Source: JAWLHA01 sp041690535
GTDB lineage: Bacteria; Pseudomonadota; Gammaproteobacteria; Thiohalomonadales; Thiohalomonadaceae
DNA length: 64,000 bases
NCBI GenBank assembly: GCA_041690535.1
Contig: JAWLHA010000004.1
Location: forward strand, 1-64,000
Direction: 5' to 3'
Below, one piece after another: positions 24,711 to 33,419 of the stretch. Numbering within the stretch: the first letter of the stretch is position 1; each line of letters opens with the position of its first letter. The notes under the pieces were generated by a model. It was given only the letters and a program-made list of their open reading frames with translations. It ran no database searches and was not told the origin of the DNA. The translations under genes were made by a program, and so were the position numbers.

Positions 24711-27700
24711 TCAACCGATCACGTCGGCCATGAAATCGAGTTCCGCCTGTTGGTAGATCACGCGGCGATGCCTGGCCCAGAGATCCTGAATGCGTTCGCG
24801 GTCGCATACCTTGCGGTCCACCAGCACCCGGGTGTGGAGCTGGCCGCGGGGGCGGTCGCTGGGCACCTTGGCGAAGACGTATTCGTTACTGATGAGGTCC
24901 ATGTAGGGGCCGCATTTGCTGGTCGGCATGATGAAGATGAGCTGCAGCCCGAGGCTTTCCGTCAGATAGCCAATGACCTCCCGGGAGCGGGTCTCGTCCA
25001 TCTTGGAGAAGGCCTCATCCACCAGCACCATGCGCAGGTGGTTCTGCCCCTCGGCGAAGCGGAAGGCGGAGGTGATGGCCGCGGAGCGGATGATGTAGGC
25101 GGGAGTCTCCAGCTGCCCGCCGCTGCCGGTGCCGTATTCGGACAACGGGATGGGGGGCTTGCCCTCTACCTCCTTGTAGATCTCGTAGCGCTTGTAGTTG
25201 CGGTAGTCGGCGATGCGTTCCAGATCGCGGAAGGCCTTGTGCTCGTCCTCATCCAACAGCATGGCGATGAGCTCGTCGCGCACCTTGCGCGAGCGGGGCG
25301 TCAGCTCCGCCTCGAACAGGGTGACGTCGTCGCCCAGTACCGGGTGCTTGACCACCTCCTCGAAGAAGCGGGCGTAGTCGCGGTACTCGGGGATCCAGGC
25401 GCTGTCGAAGCGGAAGGTCTCCCGGTCGGCGCCGAAGCGGTGGTGCTGCAGTTCGCGGTTGAGCAGATCAATCTGCCGGTCTCCATCGCGAATGGCCTGG
25501 TGGATGGCGTGGCAGAGGTGGGTGACGAAGGCGCTGTTGAAGCTCTCCTTGAGCTGGCGCAGCTGCGCGTGCTTCTCCACCAGGATATTGTTCTTGAGGA
25601 GGTTGTAGACCCGATCGATCTCCCGCTCCACGCCGCACACCGTGCGGAACAGGGCTGCGTCGTAATCCCCCTTGTAGCCATGGTAGAGCACCGCATCGGC
25701 GGGCCGGCACTGCTGGTTGTGGCTGTTGAGGGCATTGGCCAGCTCACGTTCGCTGGCATGCAGCCCCCGCTCCGCCTCGGCGCGGTGGTTGTTGGCGATC
25801 TCCACATTGAGTTCGCTCGCCTCCTGATCGGCGTGGGCCAGGTGCTGTTCCACATCGAAGTCGGACCAGTCGGCGGCGATGGCGCGCAGATTCTCCTCGC
25901 GCACCTCCACCCGCTCCAGGGTGGCCTCCTGGTCGTCGGCCAGGCGCTTCACCCGCTCGTCGGCCTTGCGCAGCTTCTCCTCCAGCTCGCCCTTCTGCTC
26001 GCTGAGCGCGTTCCGGCGGTCGAACCACTGGCGGGCATCGGCCTTTAGCTTCTTCAGCCGCTCCTCCAAGGCCTTGTGCTCGCCCAGGTCCAGCCTTGAG
26101 ATCAGCTCTTCCAGGCGGAGGATCTCCCGGTGGGCGGTGAGCATGGTGCCGACGGTGTCGGCATAGGTAAGGGGCGCAAGCGCATCCACGGCCGTCATAG
26201 CCCCGGCGGCCTCCTCCATGCGTTCGCGCGCCCCCTGCCACTCGGTGGCGATGCGCTGCAGCTCGGCCCGCTTGGCGGCCAGGGCCCGCTCCCGGGCGGC
26301 GGTCCCGAACACCAGCTCCCCGTCCGGGAGATCACAGCGCCACATGGCGTAATTGCCCGAGGCCATGCCATCGGCAGTGAGCCCGCGCCGGGTGCGGCGC
26401 AGCTCCTCGGCCGACTCCACTCGCACCACGGAGCCGTAGCTCGCTATGAAGTAGTGGCGCGCCCCGGCGTGGCTGAAATCCAGCACGTGGACGATGGAGT
26501 CGGGCGGCAGCGTGCTGCGCTCGGCGTCCTGGCGGGCCTTCTCCGCCTGGATCACCCGCGCCCTGTTGTCCCGCCCGGGCATGGTACGCACGATGCGGAT
26601 CGCCTCTGCCTCACAAGCGGATTCGACGAGGATGCCGAAGCGGGCACCGCCCAGGTACCCCTCGATGGCCGCCTGCCAGCGGGCATCCTTCACCTCTACG
26701 TGGTCGCAGAGCACGCGGGGATCGGCCTGGGGGCACGCCTCGCGGATGGCAACCAGGGCCCGCTCCACGTGGGGTGGATAGCTCACCTGCTTGCCCTCGA
26801 GCCGCTCCACCTCGTGGTGCTTCTGGCGGTGCTGCTGTTCCAGCTGCGCGTGGCGGTCGCGCAGCCGGTGGCTCAGGGCCGCGAGGCGATCGCGGCGGGT
26901 CTCGCCCTCCTCCACGCTGCGCCAGTGATCCACCCAGCGGTTGTGCACCCGCTGGGCGGCGCGGGCCTGGTCCAGATTCGTCTCCAGGGCGGCGAGATCG
27001 CCGGTGATGTCGCGCTGCATCAGGGTGTGCAGATCGATGTCCCCCTGGCGGCCTTTCTCCTGCACCTCCCTGGCGAGGGTGCGGGCCCCCAGGTCGACGA
27101 TGCCAGGGAGCTCCCGCGCCAGTTCGGCGCTCTGCAGGGCGGCGGCGATGGTGTGGGTGTGCTGGAGGTTGCGCCCCAGGGCATCGACCTCCTTCAGCAG
27201 GCCAATCCCGCTCTCCCGGAGCTGCTTCTCCGCCTCCTGGCGCTTGCGCTCCAGGGCATCCTTCTCTTGCAGCGCGGCCACGCCGCGGCGCTGCGCCTCC
27301 AGGCTAATGAGCTCGTCCTGCACCTGCTCGTAGCGCTGCTCGGCAAGGGCCGCCTCCTGTTCGTTTTCGCGCAGAGAGCTGCGTTGCTGCGCCTGATCGC
27401 CTTTGGCGCCGAGGTACTCGCGCTGGCGCGCCAAATATTCATGCTTGGCAAGGCCGCAATCAAGGGTATTCAACTCGATCCAGCGGTCGATGTACCGGCG
27501 GGCATGATGGGCGGCCCCATCGAGCAAGACAATCCCGTCCACCAGCCGCTGGGCGTCGCGCTCCATGGCGTGGATGGTCTTGAGCTGCCCGGAGATGGAG
27601 CGGATCGCCTCGCCCAGCTCCTTCTGCTCGAGGATCTCGTCGGCCACAAAACGACTGATGCTCTGCACCGGCTTGTAGGCCATGAAGCGAGAGAAGGCAC

Positions 27701-28331
27701 GGGCGGCGTTCATGGCCTCCCGCTCGGTCACCTGGTCGGGGCGGCCCCGCACCACTGCGTAGAGGCGGCGCAGATAGCCCTTCTTGGTATCGTAACGCTC
27801 CACCTGTCGCTGTCCGAACTCGGTCTGGAGGCGATGCTGAACCTTGTCCAGCGGCACAATCTGCTGATCCCGCACCAGATGGGCCAGCTCCAGCTCCACG
27901 TGGGGGAGGATGAAGAACAGCGCCTCGTCCTGGCGCGCCGCCGCCTGATGCCCTGCCGCATCCAGCCAGGCACGCACGCCGATGAGGGCGGTGAAGGGGG
28001 CGGCACTCTCCCCCTGAGTGGGGTGGAAGACCGCGGCCAGATAGCCGTCACTGGCCTCGACCCGGGCGTAACTGCCATCGTCGCAGCCGAGTACGTAAGA
28101 GGCGAGGGTCCGCACCCGCTTGCCGCCCCGCCCGCGCTGGGTGGTCTCGTCCTGCCCCGGGTTGAACTGGAAGAGGTTTTCATGGGCGGCGGTCATCACC
28201 GTCTGGATGGCATCGGCGGCGGTGGTCTTGCCGGAGCCGTTGCCCCCGGAGAAGAGGTTGATGGGGCCGAACTCGAATTCGGTGTTGGGGATGTTGCCCC
28301 AGTTCACGTAGACGAAGCGCTTAAGAAACAT
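24711..28331 (-). CDS. jetC: SMC-like ATPase of the Wadjet/MksB type (JetC)
   Basis: 1206 residues. The N-terminal ATPase half starts MFLKRFVYVNWGNI and has Walker A GGNGSGKTT (about 30-38). Long coiled-coil arms follow, with a hinge-like globular part in the middle (about 520-680). The C-terminal half has the signature GTGSGGQLETPAYI (about 1060-1073) and Walker B RMVLVDEAFSKMDE (about 1098-1111). In the family, JetC/MksB dimers extrude DNA loops together with JetA (kleisin) and JetB (KITE). The start overlaps the jetB stop by 11 bases. The matching nuclease gene, jetD/mksG, is not next to it. Confidence 0.9.
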   Translation of the reverse strand: MFLKRFVYVNWGNIPNTEFEFGPINLFSGGNGSGKTTAADAIQTVMTAAHENLFQFNPGQDETTQRGRGGKRVRTLASYVLGCDDGSYARVEASDGYLAAVFHPTQGESAAPFTALIGVRAWLDAAGHQAAARQDEALFFILPHVELELAHLVRDQQIVPLDKVQHRLQTEFGQRQVERYDTKKGYLRRLYAVVRGRPDQVTEREAMNAARAFSRFMAYKPVQSISRFVADEILEQKELGEAIRSISGQLKTIHAMERDAQRLVDGIVLLDGAAHHARRYIDRWIELNTLDCGLAKHEYLARQREYLGAKGDQAQQRSSLRENEQEAALAEQRYEQVQDELISLEAQRRGVAALQEKDALERKRQEAEKQLRESGIGLLKEVDALGRNLQHTHTIAAALQSAELARELPGIVDLGARTLAREVQEKGRQGDIDLHTLMQRDITGDLAALETNLDQARAAQRVHNRWVDHWRSVEEGETRRDRLAALSHRLRDRHAQLEQQHRQKHHEVERLEGKQVSYPPHVERALVAIREACPQADPRVLCDHVEVKDARWQAAIEGYLGGARFGILVESACEAEAIRIVRTMPGRDNRARVIQAEKARQDAERSTLPPDSIVHVLDFSHAGARHYFIASYGSVVRVESAEELRRTRRGLTADGMASGNYAMWRCDLPDGELVFGTAARERALAAKRAELQRIATEWQGARERMEEAAGAMTAVDALAPLTYADTVGTMLTAHREILRLEELISRLDLGEHKALEERLKKLKADARQWFDRRNALSEQKGELEEKLRKADERVKRLADDQEATLERVEVREENLRAIAADWSDFDVEQHLAHADQEASELNVEIANNHRAEAERGLHASERELANALNSHNQQCRPADAVLYHGYKGDYDAALFRTVCGVEREIDRVYNLLKNNILVEKHAQLRQLKESFNSAFVTHLCHAIHQAIRDGDRQIDLLNRELQHHRFGADRETFRFDSAWIPEYRDYARFFEEVVKHPVLGDDVTLFEAELTPRSRKVRDELIAMLLDEDEHKAFRDLERIADYRNYKRYEIYKEVEGKPPIPLSEYGTGSGGQLETPAYIIRSAAITSAFRFAEGQNHLRMVLVDEAFSKMDETRSREVIGYLTESLGLQLIFIMPTSKCGPYMDLISNEYVFAKVPSDRPRGQLHTRVLVDRKVCDRERIQDLWARHRRVIYQQAELDFMADVIG

Positions 28332-28992
28332 GGGCCGCCTCCGTCTCGCTCGGTGTCGCGCCGGTCTCGTCACGCAGGGAGGCGAGGGCCTCGGCATTGA
28401 CGAAGTCCACGATCATGGGATGGATGCGGATCCACGCCTCCCCACTCTCCACATCCTCCTCCTGGCGGTAATCGATGAGACGTAGCTGGCGAAGGCGTTG
28501 GAACAGCCGCCTGCGCTCGGTGACCTTGTCCGGCAGGGCGCGCCCCAGCAGGTTTTTCATGGCGATCCCGAGGCTCTCGATGGATTCGGGCACCCGCCCC
28601 TCCTCGTCCACCAGCCCCTCGCGCAGGGCCTTGTCGTACTGCACCCGCAGCACCAGGGCCAGGGCCGCCTCGCCCTGAGTGAGCCGGGCGCGCAGGCTGC
28701 CCGCCCACGCCTCCTCCCCGGCCTCCTCCATTCCCGGCACCCGGCTGCCGGGTGGATAGAGACGCAGGTATTCGAAGCGGCGGTCGTGATGAATGCGCAC
28801 TCCCACCAGCGCCAGATAGTCGGTCGCCAGCGCTTCCACCCGCAGAAAGCGGTCGTAGATCTGCTGTTCGATCTGGCTCTCGCCGCGGCAAAGCACTCCG
28901 TAATTCAGCAGGCGCACCAGCAGCTCGCTGAACTCGTGGAGACTGACCCCCTCGCGCTCCAGGCGCTCTTGCAGAAACTCACTCAGCATCAT
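28321..28992 (-). CDS. jetB: KITE-type subunit of the JetABC/MksBEF complex
   Basis: About 223 residues (ATGATG start at 28992/28989; the longer frame to 29130 is overlap with jetA). It has paired winged-helix-like regions typical of DUF4194/MksE proteins: LSEFLQERLEREGVSLHEF at the start, IYDRFLRVEALATDYLALVG, and KNLLGRALPDKVTERRRLFQ with LRQLRLIDYR near the end. In the family it bridges the kleisin and the SMC heads. It overlaps both neighbours (jetA by 14, jetC by 11 bases), so the three products are made together. Confidence 0.82.
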   Translation of the reverse strand: MMLSEFLQERLEREGVSLHEFSELLVRLLNYGVLCRGESQIEQQIYDRFLRVEALATDYLALVGVRIHHDRRFEYLRLYPPGSRVPGMEEAGEEAWAGSLRARLTQGEAALALVLRVQYDKALREGLVDEEGRVPESIESLGIAMKNLLGRALPDKVTERRRLFQRLRQLRLIDYRQEEDVESGEAWIRIHPMIVDFVNAEALASLRDETGATPSETEAAHVS

Positions 28993-30418
28993 TGGCATCC
29001 AGCAATTCGATGACGAACTCGTCGCATTCGAAGTAGTCGTTGCGCACCCGCCCACCCCCTTCTTCCACCCGGAAGCGGAACTCGCTGGAGGTGGCGCCGG
29101 CCGCCCCCGCCTCCACCGCGTGGGCGGCAAACAGCAGTTCGCGAGCGTCGTTCACCGGCAGGGCGCTGGTGCGCACCCGGTGCCCCTCTCCCAGGGCTCG
29201 GGCGATGTAGTCCCGCAGTTCGCGGTTGTTGAGGGCAAAGGCCTGCTCCAGGGCGCGTTCGATGAACAGGGCACGCCGGGCGGTGTGGTCCGCCTCCTCC
29301 CCCTCTTCTGCGGTGTTGTTGACAATACGGCGCCGCCCGGAGGTGTGCAGCCGGACACTGTCGGGATCGGCGAAGGCCACATTGAGGCCCGCCATGGCCT
29401 CCCCCGCCGTTGCCAGCCGCCGTTCAAATTCGGCCTCGTCCAAGGCCGCCAGGGTCTGGCAGGCCTCCAGGAGCTCATGGCGGCCCGCCGTGCCGGTGAA
29501 ACTCAGCTGGCGGATGATGATGTCGGCCCGGCGAGTGAAACTGTGCAGCGCGTGGCGCAGGGCCGGCAGCATCACCTCGCTGGCGTTGTGCATGCGCCCC
29601 TCGATGCCCTCCAGAATGGCCAGATAGACCGACGCGCGGGGGTCGACCACCAGCTCGGGGGCCATCTTGCGCAGCTCCCGCTCCGCCTCGGCCTTGAACG
29701 GGCGCGGTTTGCGCCGGGCCTTCTGAATGAGGCCGGCGATCTCGTCCCGGTACTTCTCCACACTGTCGGCGGAGAGACGGATGGCCAGGTCGGGGACGAA
29801 GCGCTTCTCCATGAAGTCGAAGAACTCGTCGCTGGCGCGCTGCACCAGTTGCTGCGCCTCCACCGCCTGCACCAGCTGGCGCTTGCGCTCGTCCAGCTCG
29901 GCAATCACGTCGGAGAAGTCGCTGATGATGCGCTCGGAGTACTCGAAGGCATCCAGCAGGTCGTACACCTCCCCCTTGTCCAGGAAGGACTGCAGGGCGT
30001 TGCGGGTATTCCGGGTGTTGCGGTGGCGAGTGCGGAAGCGCCCCCCGGCGGCCTCCACCATGGGCTGGGTGAAGAGTCGGCCGATGCGGGTGAAGCCGTA
30101 GCTGCTCTGCAGGGTGGCCTCATCCACCTGCCGCTCCACCCAGCCGTGCTCCTGGAGGATGTTGAGGACCCAGCCGGCCTGCTCCCGCTCGGAGCGGACC
30201 GGGGCCCCGAACTCATCCTCCCCCTCGTCCAGCACCGGGGTGCGGGTCACCGCCTCCTGGAACACCTCCAGCACCTGCTCACGATTGAAGGCACGGCTGT
30301 AGTCGGCGAGGGTGCTGAACATGCGGCTATAGAGCGCGCGCAAACAGGCTACCACCTGCTCCCGGTATTTGCCGGTCAGGGGCCTGAAGAAGTGCTTTCG
30401 GGGGGCGTCAAAAAACAT
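28979..30418 (-). CDS. jetA: Kleisin-type subunit of the JetABC/MksBEF complex (JetA)
   Basis: 479 residues, beginning MFFDAPRKHFFRPLTGKYRE, the typical opening of Wadjet JetA/MksF proteins (DUF5716 type). A winged-helix N-terminus is followed by a mostly helical middle (EYSERIISDFSDVIAELDER) and an acidic C-terminus ending in ECDEFVIELLDANDAE. In the complex it links the two SMC heads and holds JetB. It is the first gene of the operon; no good ribosome site is visible before the ATG. The upstream 680 bp holds a small gene and a mobile repeat but no jetD. Confidence 0.85.
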   Translation of the reverse strand: MFFDAPRKHFFRPLTGKYREQVVACLRALYSRMFSTLADYSRAFNREQVLEVFQEAVTRTPVLDEGEDEFGAPVRSEREQAGWVLNILQEHGWVERQVDEATLQSSYGFTRIGRLFTQPMVEAAGGRFRTRHRNTRNTRNALQSFLDKGEVYDLLDAFEYSERIISDFSDVIAELDERKRQLVQAVEAQQLVQRASDEFFDFMEKRFVPDLAIRLSADSVEKYRDEIAGLIQKARRKPRPFKAEAERELRKMAPELVVDPRASVYLAILEGIEGRMHNASEVMLPALRHALHSFTRRADIIIRQLSFTGTAGRHELLEACQTLAALDEAEFERRLATAGEAMAGLNVAFADPDSVRLHTSGRRRIVNNTAEEGEEADHTARRALFIERALEQAFALNNRELRDYIARALGEGHRVRTSALPVNDARELLFAAHAVEAGAAGATSSEFRFRVEEGGGRVRNDYFECDEFVIELLDANDAE

Positions 30419-30535
30419 GGCGCCATATGTTACCCGAACGAGATGCCCGAGTCGTTGGTACGGGCACTACGGGCAGCGGCGCGTCACTGACCTGCATCCT
30501 GCGCGCTCATTGCGCGGGTGCATGAAACATTTGGG

Positions 30536-30727
30536 CTAGAGCACCGAACAGGTAAACCGAAAGATCGCCAATCGCAGCCAAGTTGCGCCGCAGGTGGCGG
30601 GGGCAGCGAACCGAGGTAGGGGTGGATAAGCGCAGTGCATCCACCAATTCGACGCCGCACGGTGGATGCGCTGCGCTTATCCACCCTACATGTTGGGCGC
30701 CTCGGATTTATCTGTTCGGTGCTCTAG
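30536..30727. mobile_element. CTAG-AGCACCGAACAG element (MITE-like), copy 1
   Basis: 192 bp counted with CTAG at both ends. Terminal inverted repeats TAGAGCACCGAACAG and CTGTTCGGTGCTCTA. The interior has two facing GGTGGATAAGCGCAG-type palindromes and ends TACATGTTGGGCGC. About nine tenths identical by eye to 44857-45042. CTAG on both sides fits a YTAR target duplication as made by IS5-group transposases (inference). The 3' end of the small gene 30686-30928 runs into it. Confidence 0.85.
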
Positions 30728-30928
30728 TGCAGCTCTGGGGCAGCATGCGGGGTTGCGTCTTTTCCACACCAGCCCGGAGACTATCTGCAGTGAAAAAGAC
30801 TCAACCCCGCGATGCTTGGCCTTGCGGCGGTACTTGCTCCGGTCGCGGAAGACGGTCGCGCGATTGAACTGGGCAGCAAACTTGGCCACGGGGTTGGAGC
30901 GTTCAGGTTTTCGTCTCTTGCGGGGCAC
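30686..30928 (-). CDS. Small basic protein whose 3' end lies in a mobile repeat
   Basis: 80 residues from a GTG at 30928, with a strong AAGGAG 8 bases upstream. The first 41 residues are very basic: PRKRRKPERSNPVAKFAAQF, then NRATVFRDRSKYRRKAKHRG. This resembles a family of tiny basic proteins with an NPVA(K/R)...FN(R/K)A...RDRK pattern (DUF7230-like, from memory). The remaining residues are of different composition, and the last 14 (ALEHRTDKSEAPNM), with the TAG stop, are encoded by the CTAG-AGCACCGAACAG element. The native stop may have been lost. A role in RNA or ribosome binding is only a guess from the charge. Confidence 0.55.
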   Translation of the reverse strand: MPRKRRKPERSNPVAKFAAQFNRATVFRDRSKYRRKAKHRGVESFSLQIVSGLVWKRRNPACCPRAALEHRTDKSEAPNM

Positions 30929-31106
30929 GGGTTGATCTCCTTGTGAATTCGGGTGGAATGATAGCAGAGTGCTGCGGGACGCCCCCTTTTCCGAGCAAGC
31001 AGTGCGGCAGAAAGCCTTGAACCATGCCGGCGCAACAAGGAACGGCTTGTGAGCGGACGTCACCGGGCGGGGCAACGCTCTGTTGAGGAAAATGGGAACA
31101 AAGATA
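30929..31106. other. Gap between the small basic gene and tRNA-Ser
   Basis: Holds the Shine-Dalgarno of the small gene (about 30936-30943) and probably its promoter. I see no other gene; open frames here are shadows of the tRNA and of GC-rich DNA. Confidence 0.4.
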
Positions 31107-31196
31107 TGGCGGAGGGGGTGGGATTCGAACCCACGGTGGACTCGCATCCACAACGGTTTTCAAGACCGTCGCTTTCAACCGCTCAGCCACCCCTCC
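31107..31196 (-). tRNA. tRNA-Ser (anticodon UGA)
   Basis: Read on the minus strand: acceptor GGAGGGG, D-arm GGCTGAGCGGTTGAAAGC, anticodon loop CTTGAAA (anticodon TGA, reading UCA), a long variable arm (GTGGATGCGAGTCCAC), T-arm GTGGGTTCGAATCCCAC, acceptor CCCCTCC, discriminator G and an encoded CCA (31107-31109). The long variable arm fixes it as a class II serine tRNA. 90 nt. Confidence 0.96.
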
Positions 31197-31367
31197 GGGA
31201 GGGCGAAGGATAACCGAAACCGACGGTGCTTGACTAGCTTGATATTCGATTCCTGATAGGTATGCTTGGAACACACCTTGCCTCTGCTTGTCACTAAGCT
31301 TGTCACAGGGATGGTGTTACGCTCTTGGTACGAGGGAACCAAAGACCTGAATCCGAGGAGAACAGGA

Positions 31368-32033
31368 ATGAATACAAGTCCACAAACGATGGTCCGGACC
31401 GCTGAGGCGGCGCTTGCGACCAATAAGCTGATCCGAAATACCTTTACCCTGCTGGCAATGACGCTGCTGTTCAGTGCCGCCACGGCGGGGGTCTCCATGG
31501 CCACCGGCCTGCGCTTCCACTGGCTCGTGAGCCTTGGGGGGATGCTGGGTTTCCTCTTTCTGACCTACAAATTCAAGAACAGTGGACTGGGGTTGCTGTT
31601 CGTCTTCGCCTTCACGGGCTTCATGGGGCTGACCCTCGGCCCTCTGCTCAACTTCCACCTTTCGCTCCCCAATGGCAGTGAAACCGTGATGGGCGCGATG
31701 GGGCTGACCGGGGCCATTTTCCTGGGCCTTTCGGGCTATGCCCTCACCTCCCGCAAGGATTTCAGCTTCATGGGAGGGTTCCTGTTTGCCGGTCTGATCG
31801 TCGGTTTGATCGGCGGGCTTTCACTGATCTTCTTCCCCATTCCCGCCATGAGCCTTGCCATATCCGCACTGATGGTGCTGGTGGCCAGCGGTTACATCCT
31901 GTTCGACGTCAGCCGCATGGTCCATGGTGGTGAGGACAATTACATTCTCATCACCGTCAGCCTTTTCATGGATATCTACCTGCTGTTCGTACATCTGCTT
32001 AACCTTCTCGGGGTGATGGGCGGAGACGACTGA
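31368..32033 (+). CDS. Bax inhibitor-1 (YccA/YbhL) family membrane protein
   Basis: 221 residues with seven membrane segments from about residue 25 to the C-terminus (NTFTLLAMTLLFSAATAGVS, LVSLGGMLGFLFLTY, GLLFVFAFTGFMGLTLGP and so on). The last part, ASGYILFDVSRMVHGGEDNY, then ISLFMDIYLLFVHLL-type sequence, is the usual end of YccA proteins. E. coli YccA binds FtsH and slows degradation of membrane proteins; a similar role is likely here. The start at 31368 follows GAGGAG; an upstream in-frame start at 31266 is not supported. Confidence 0.9.
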   Translation: MNTSPQTMVRTAEAALATNKLIRNTFTLLAMTLLFSAATAGVSMATGLRFHWLVSLGGMLGFLFLTYKFKNSGLGLLFVFAFTGFMGLTLGPLLNFHLSLPNGSETVMGAMGLTGAIFLGLSGYALTSRKDFSFMGGFLFAGLIVGLIGGLSLIFFPIPAMSLAISALMVLVASGYILFDVSRMVHGGEDNYILITVSLFMDIYLLFVHLLNLLGVMGGDD

Positions 32034-32086
32034 GCAACACAGGAAAATTGCGGATGCGGTTCTCAACAGTGAACCATCCCTGTGAG
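32034..32086. other. Left flank of the mobile element, with target duplication
   Basis: Short non-coding stretch after the BI-1 gene; its last 8 bases, CCTGTGAG (32079-32086), are the left target duplication of the GTAACTACT element. Confidence 0.6.
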
Positions 32087-32260
32087 GTAACTACTCGCCC
32101 CCCGAAACCGTCATTCCCGCGAAGGCGGGAATCCAGAAAAGTGACAAGTGAACGAGTGGTGTTCTCCACTTGCGCAGGGAGGATCAAACAGTCTTACCTT
32201 CTCAGCCTTGACCAGACTGGATTCCCGCCTTCGCGGGAATGACAGGGGGCAAGTAGTTAC
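32087..32260. mobile_element. GTAACTACT element (MITE-like), copy 2, with 8-bp target duplication
   Basis: 174 bp. Ends GTAACTACTCGCCCCC and GTAACTACTTGCCCCC (read inward), 15 of 16 matching. CCTGTGAG is repeated exactly on both sides (32079-32086 and 32261-32268). Inside are facing REP arms GTCATTCCCGCGAAGGCGGG and its complement. It has separated the BI-1 gene from the terminator at 32269-32302. Confidence 0.9.
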
Positions 32261-32268
32261 CCTGTGAG

Positions 32269-32302
32269 AACAAAAAAGCCCCGAACACGGGGCTTTTTTG
32301 TT
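32269..32302. terminator. Bidirectional rho-independent terminator
   Basis: AACAAAAAAGCCCC, a 6-base loop, and GGGGCTTTTTTGTT. The stem is flanked by A and T runs, so it works on both strands: for the BI-1 gene from the left and for the mltG operon from the right. Confidence 0.93.
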
Positions 32303-32378
32303 ACGACTCTCTCGGGCTTGCCAGTCCATTCACCACCAGACTCCCCTCCCGGTTCTCGAGCGGCAGCCCGGATAGTCT

Positions 32379-33419
32379 TCACTCACCCGGGTACGATGAG
32401 AACGGACGGGCCCGCCCCTTGAGCTGGTAGCGAACCACTGCCGCATTGTGCTCGGTCAGCGTCGCCGAGAACTGATGACTGCCGTCGCCGCGGGCCACGA
32501 AATAGAGTGCCTTGCCGTCCTTGGGGTGAAGCACCGCGTGAATGGCATCGCCCCCCGGCATGGCAATGGGGGTCGGGGGAAGACCCTTGATGCGATAAGT
32601 GTTATAAGGGTTCTCGGCCCGCAGATCCCGCCGACGCAGGTTGCCGTCAAAGGCCTCCCCCAGCCCGTAGATGACCGTCGGATCAGTCTGCAAACGCATC
32701 CCCTTGAGCAGTCTCCGAACGAACACCCCGGCAATTTCCGGCCGCTCCTCAGGGACACCGGTCTCCTTCTCGACAATCGAGGCAAGGATGAGCGCTTCGT
32801 AGGGGCCTTTCAGTGGCAGGCCTTCCTTCCGGTTCGCCCACTCGGCCTCCAACCGCTCACTCATGCTCCGGTAGGCCCTCTTGAGAAACTCCAAGTCGGT
32901 CATCCCCCGCGGGAAGTGGTACGTATCGGGGAAGAAACGTCCTTCCGGATGCTCATGCGCACGGCCCAGCCGCGCCATGATCTCACTGTCGCCAAGCCCC
33001 GCCAGGGTGTGATCGAGATGGGGCGACTTATGCATCGCGTCCAACATCTGGCGAAAGGTCCACCCTTCCACCACCGTGAGCGCATGCTGCACCACCTGCC
33101 CCGAGACCATGCGATCGAGCAGCGCCGGCGGGCCCATGCCGGATTCCACGCGATACTCCCCGGCACGGATGTTTTGAGCCGCCCCTTTCAACCGCGCCAT
33201 CCAGATAAAGAGTTGAGCGTCTGAGATGAGACCTTCCCGCTCCAGGGAACCGGCCACACTCCTGAGGGACATGCCGGGCCGCACGGCGACGACCGCCCCC
33301 TCAGGGCCCACCTCGAGCGTCCCCTGGACAAATGCCTGGTAGCGCATCAGCTGCCACCCTCCGAAGAGGCTGGCCGCAAGGATCAGGGCGCCGATGAGTT
33401 TGAAAAGAAGCTCCCGCAT
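32379..33419 (-). CDS. mltG: Endolytic murein transglycosylase MltG
   Basis: 346 residues. One N-terminal membrane anchor (about 5-25) is followed by a LysM-like region and the YceG catalytic domain. The catalytic Glu is in ILASIVEKETG (about 218-228), followed by RLQTDPTVIYGLG. MltG cuts nascent glycan strands and sets their length. It follows pabC with adjacent codons (TGA then ATG) and is the last gene of the fab operon here. In E. coli and Pseudomonas tmk and holB come next; here a terminator follows instead. Confidence 0.95.
   Translation of the reverse strand: MRELLFKLIGALILAASLFGGWQLMRYQAFVQGTLEVGPEGAVVAVRPGMSLRSVAGSLEREGLISDAQLFIWMARLKGAAQNIRAGEYRVESGMGPPALLDRMVSGQVVQHALTVVEGWTFRQMLDAMHKSPHLDHTLAGLGDSEIMARLGRAHEHPEGRFFPDTYHFPRGMTDLEFLKRAYRSMSERLEAEWANRKEGLPLKGPYEALILASIVEKETGVPEERPEIAGVFVRRLLKGMRLQTDPTVIYGLGEAFDGNLRRRDLRAENPYNTYRIKGLPPTPIAMPGGDAIHAVLHPKDGKALYFVARGDGSHQFSATLTEHNAAVVRYQLKGRARPFSSYPGE

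Noticed and set aside
26130..28400. 756-residue open frame antisense to jetC
   Set aside because: Low-complexity Gly/Ala/Leu/His reading of the opposite strand, with no motif; jetC is certain.
24711..30418. MukBEF condensin or SbcCD nuclease
   Set aside because: The gene order, sizes and JetA opening fit JetABC/MksFEB; there is no SbcD phosphoesterase, and JetA does not resemble MukF.
30484..30684. Small minus-strand frame starting MDKRSAST, also seen at 44811-44999
   Set aside because: It is a reading of the CTAG-AGCACC repeat itself, identical in both copies because the repeat is, not because of coding.
30903..31274. 123-residue frame across the tRNA
   Set aside because: It runs through the whole tRNA-Ser gene and has no start signal.
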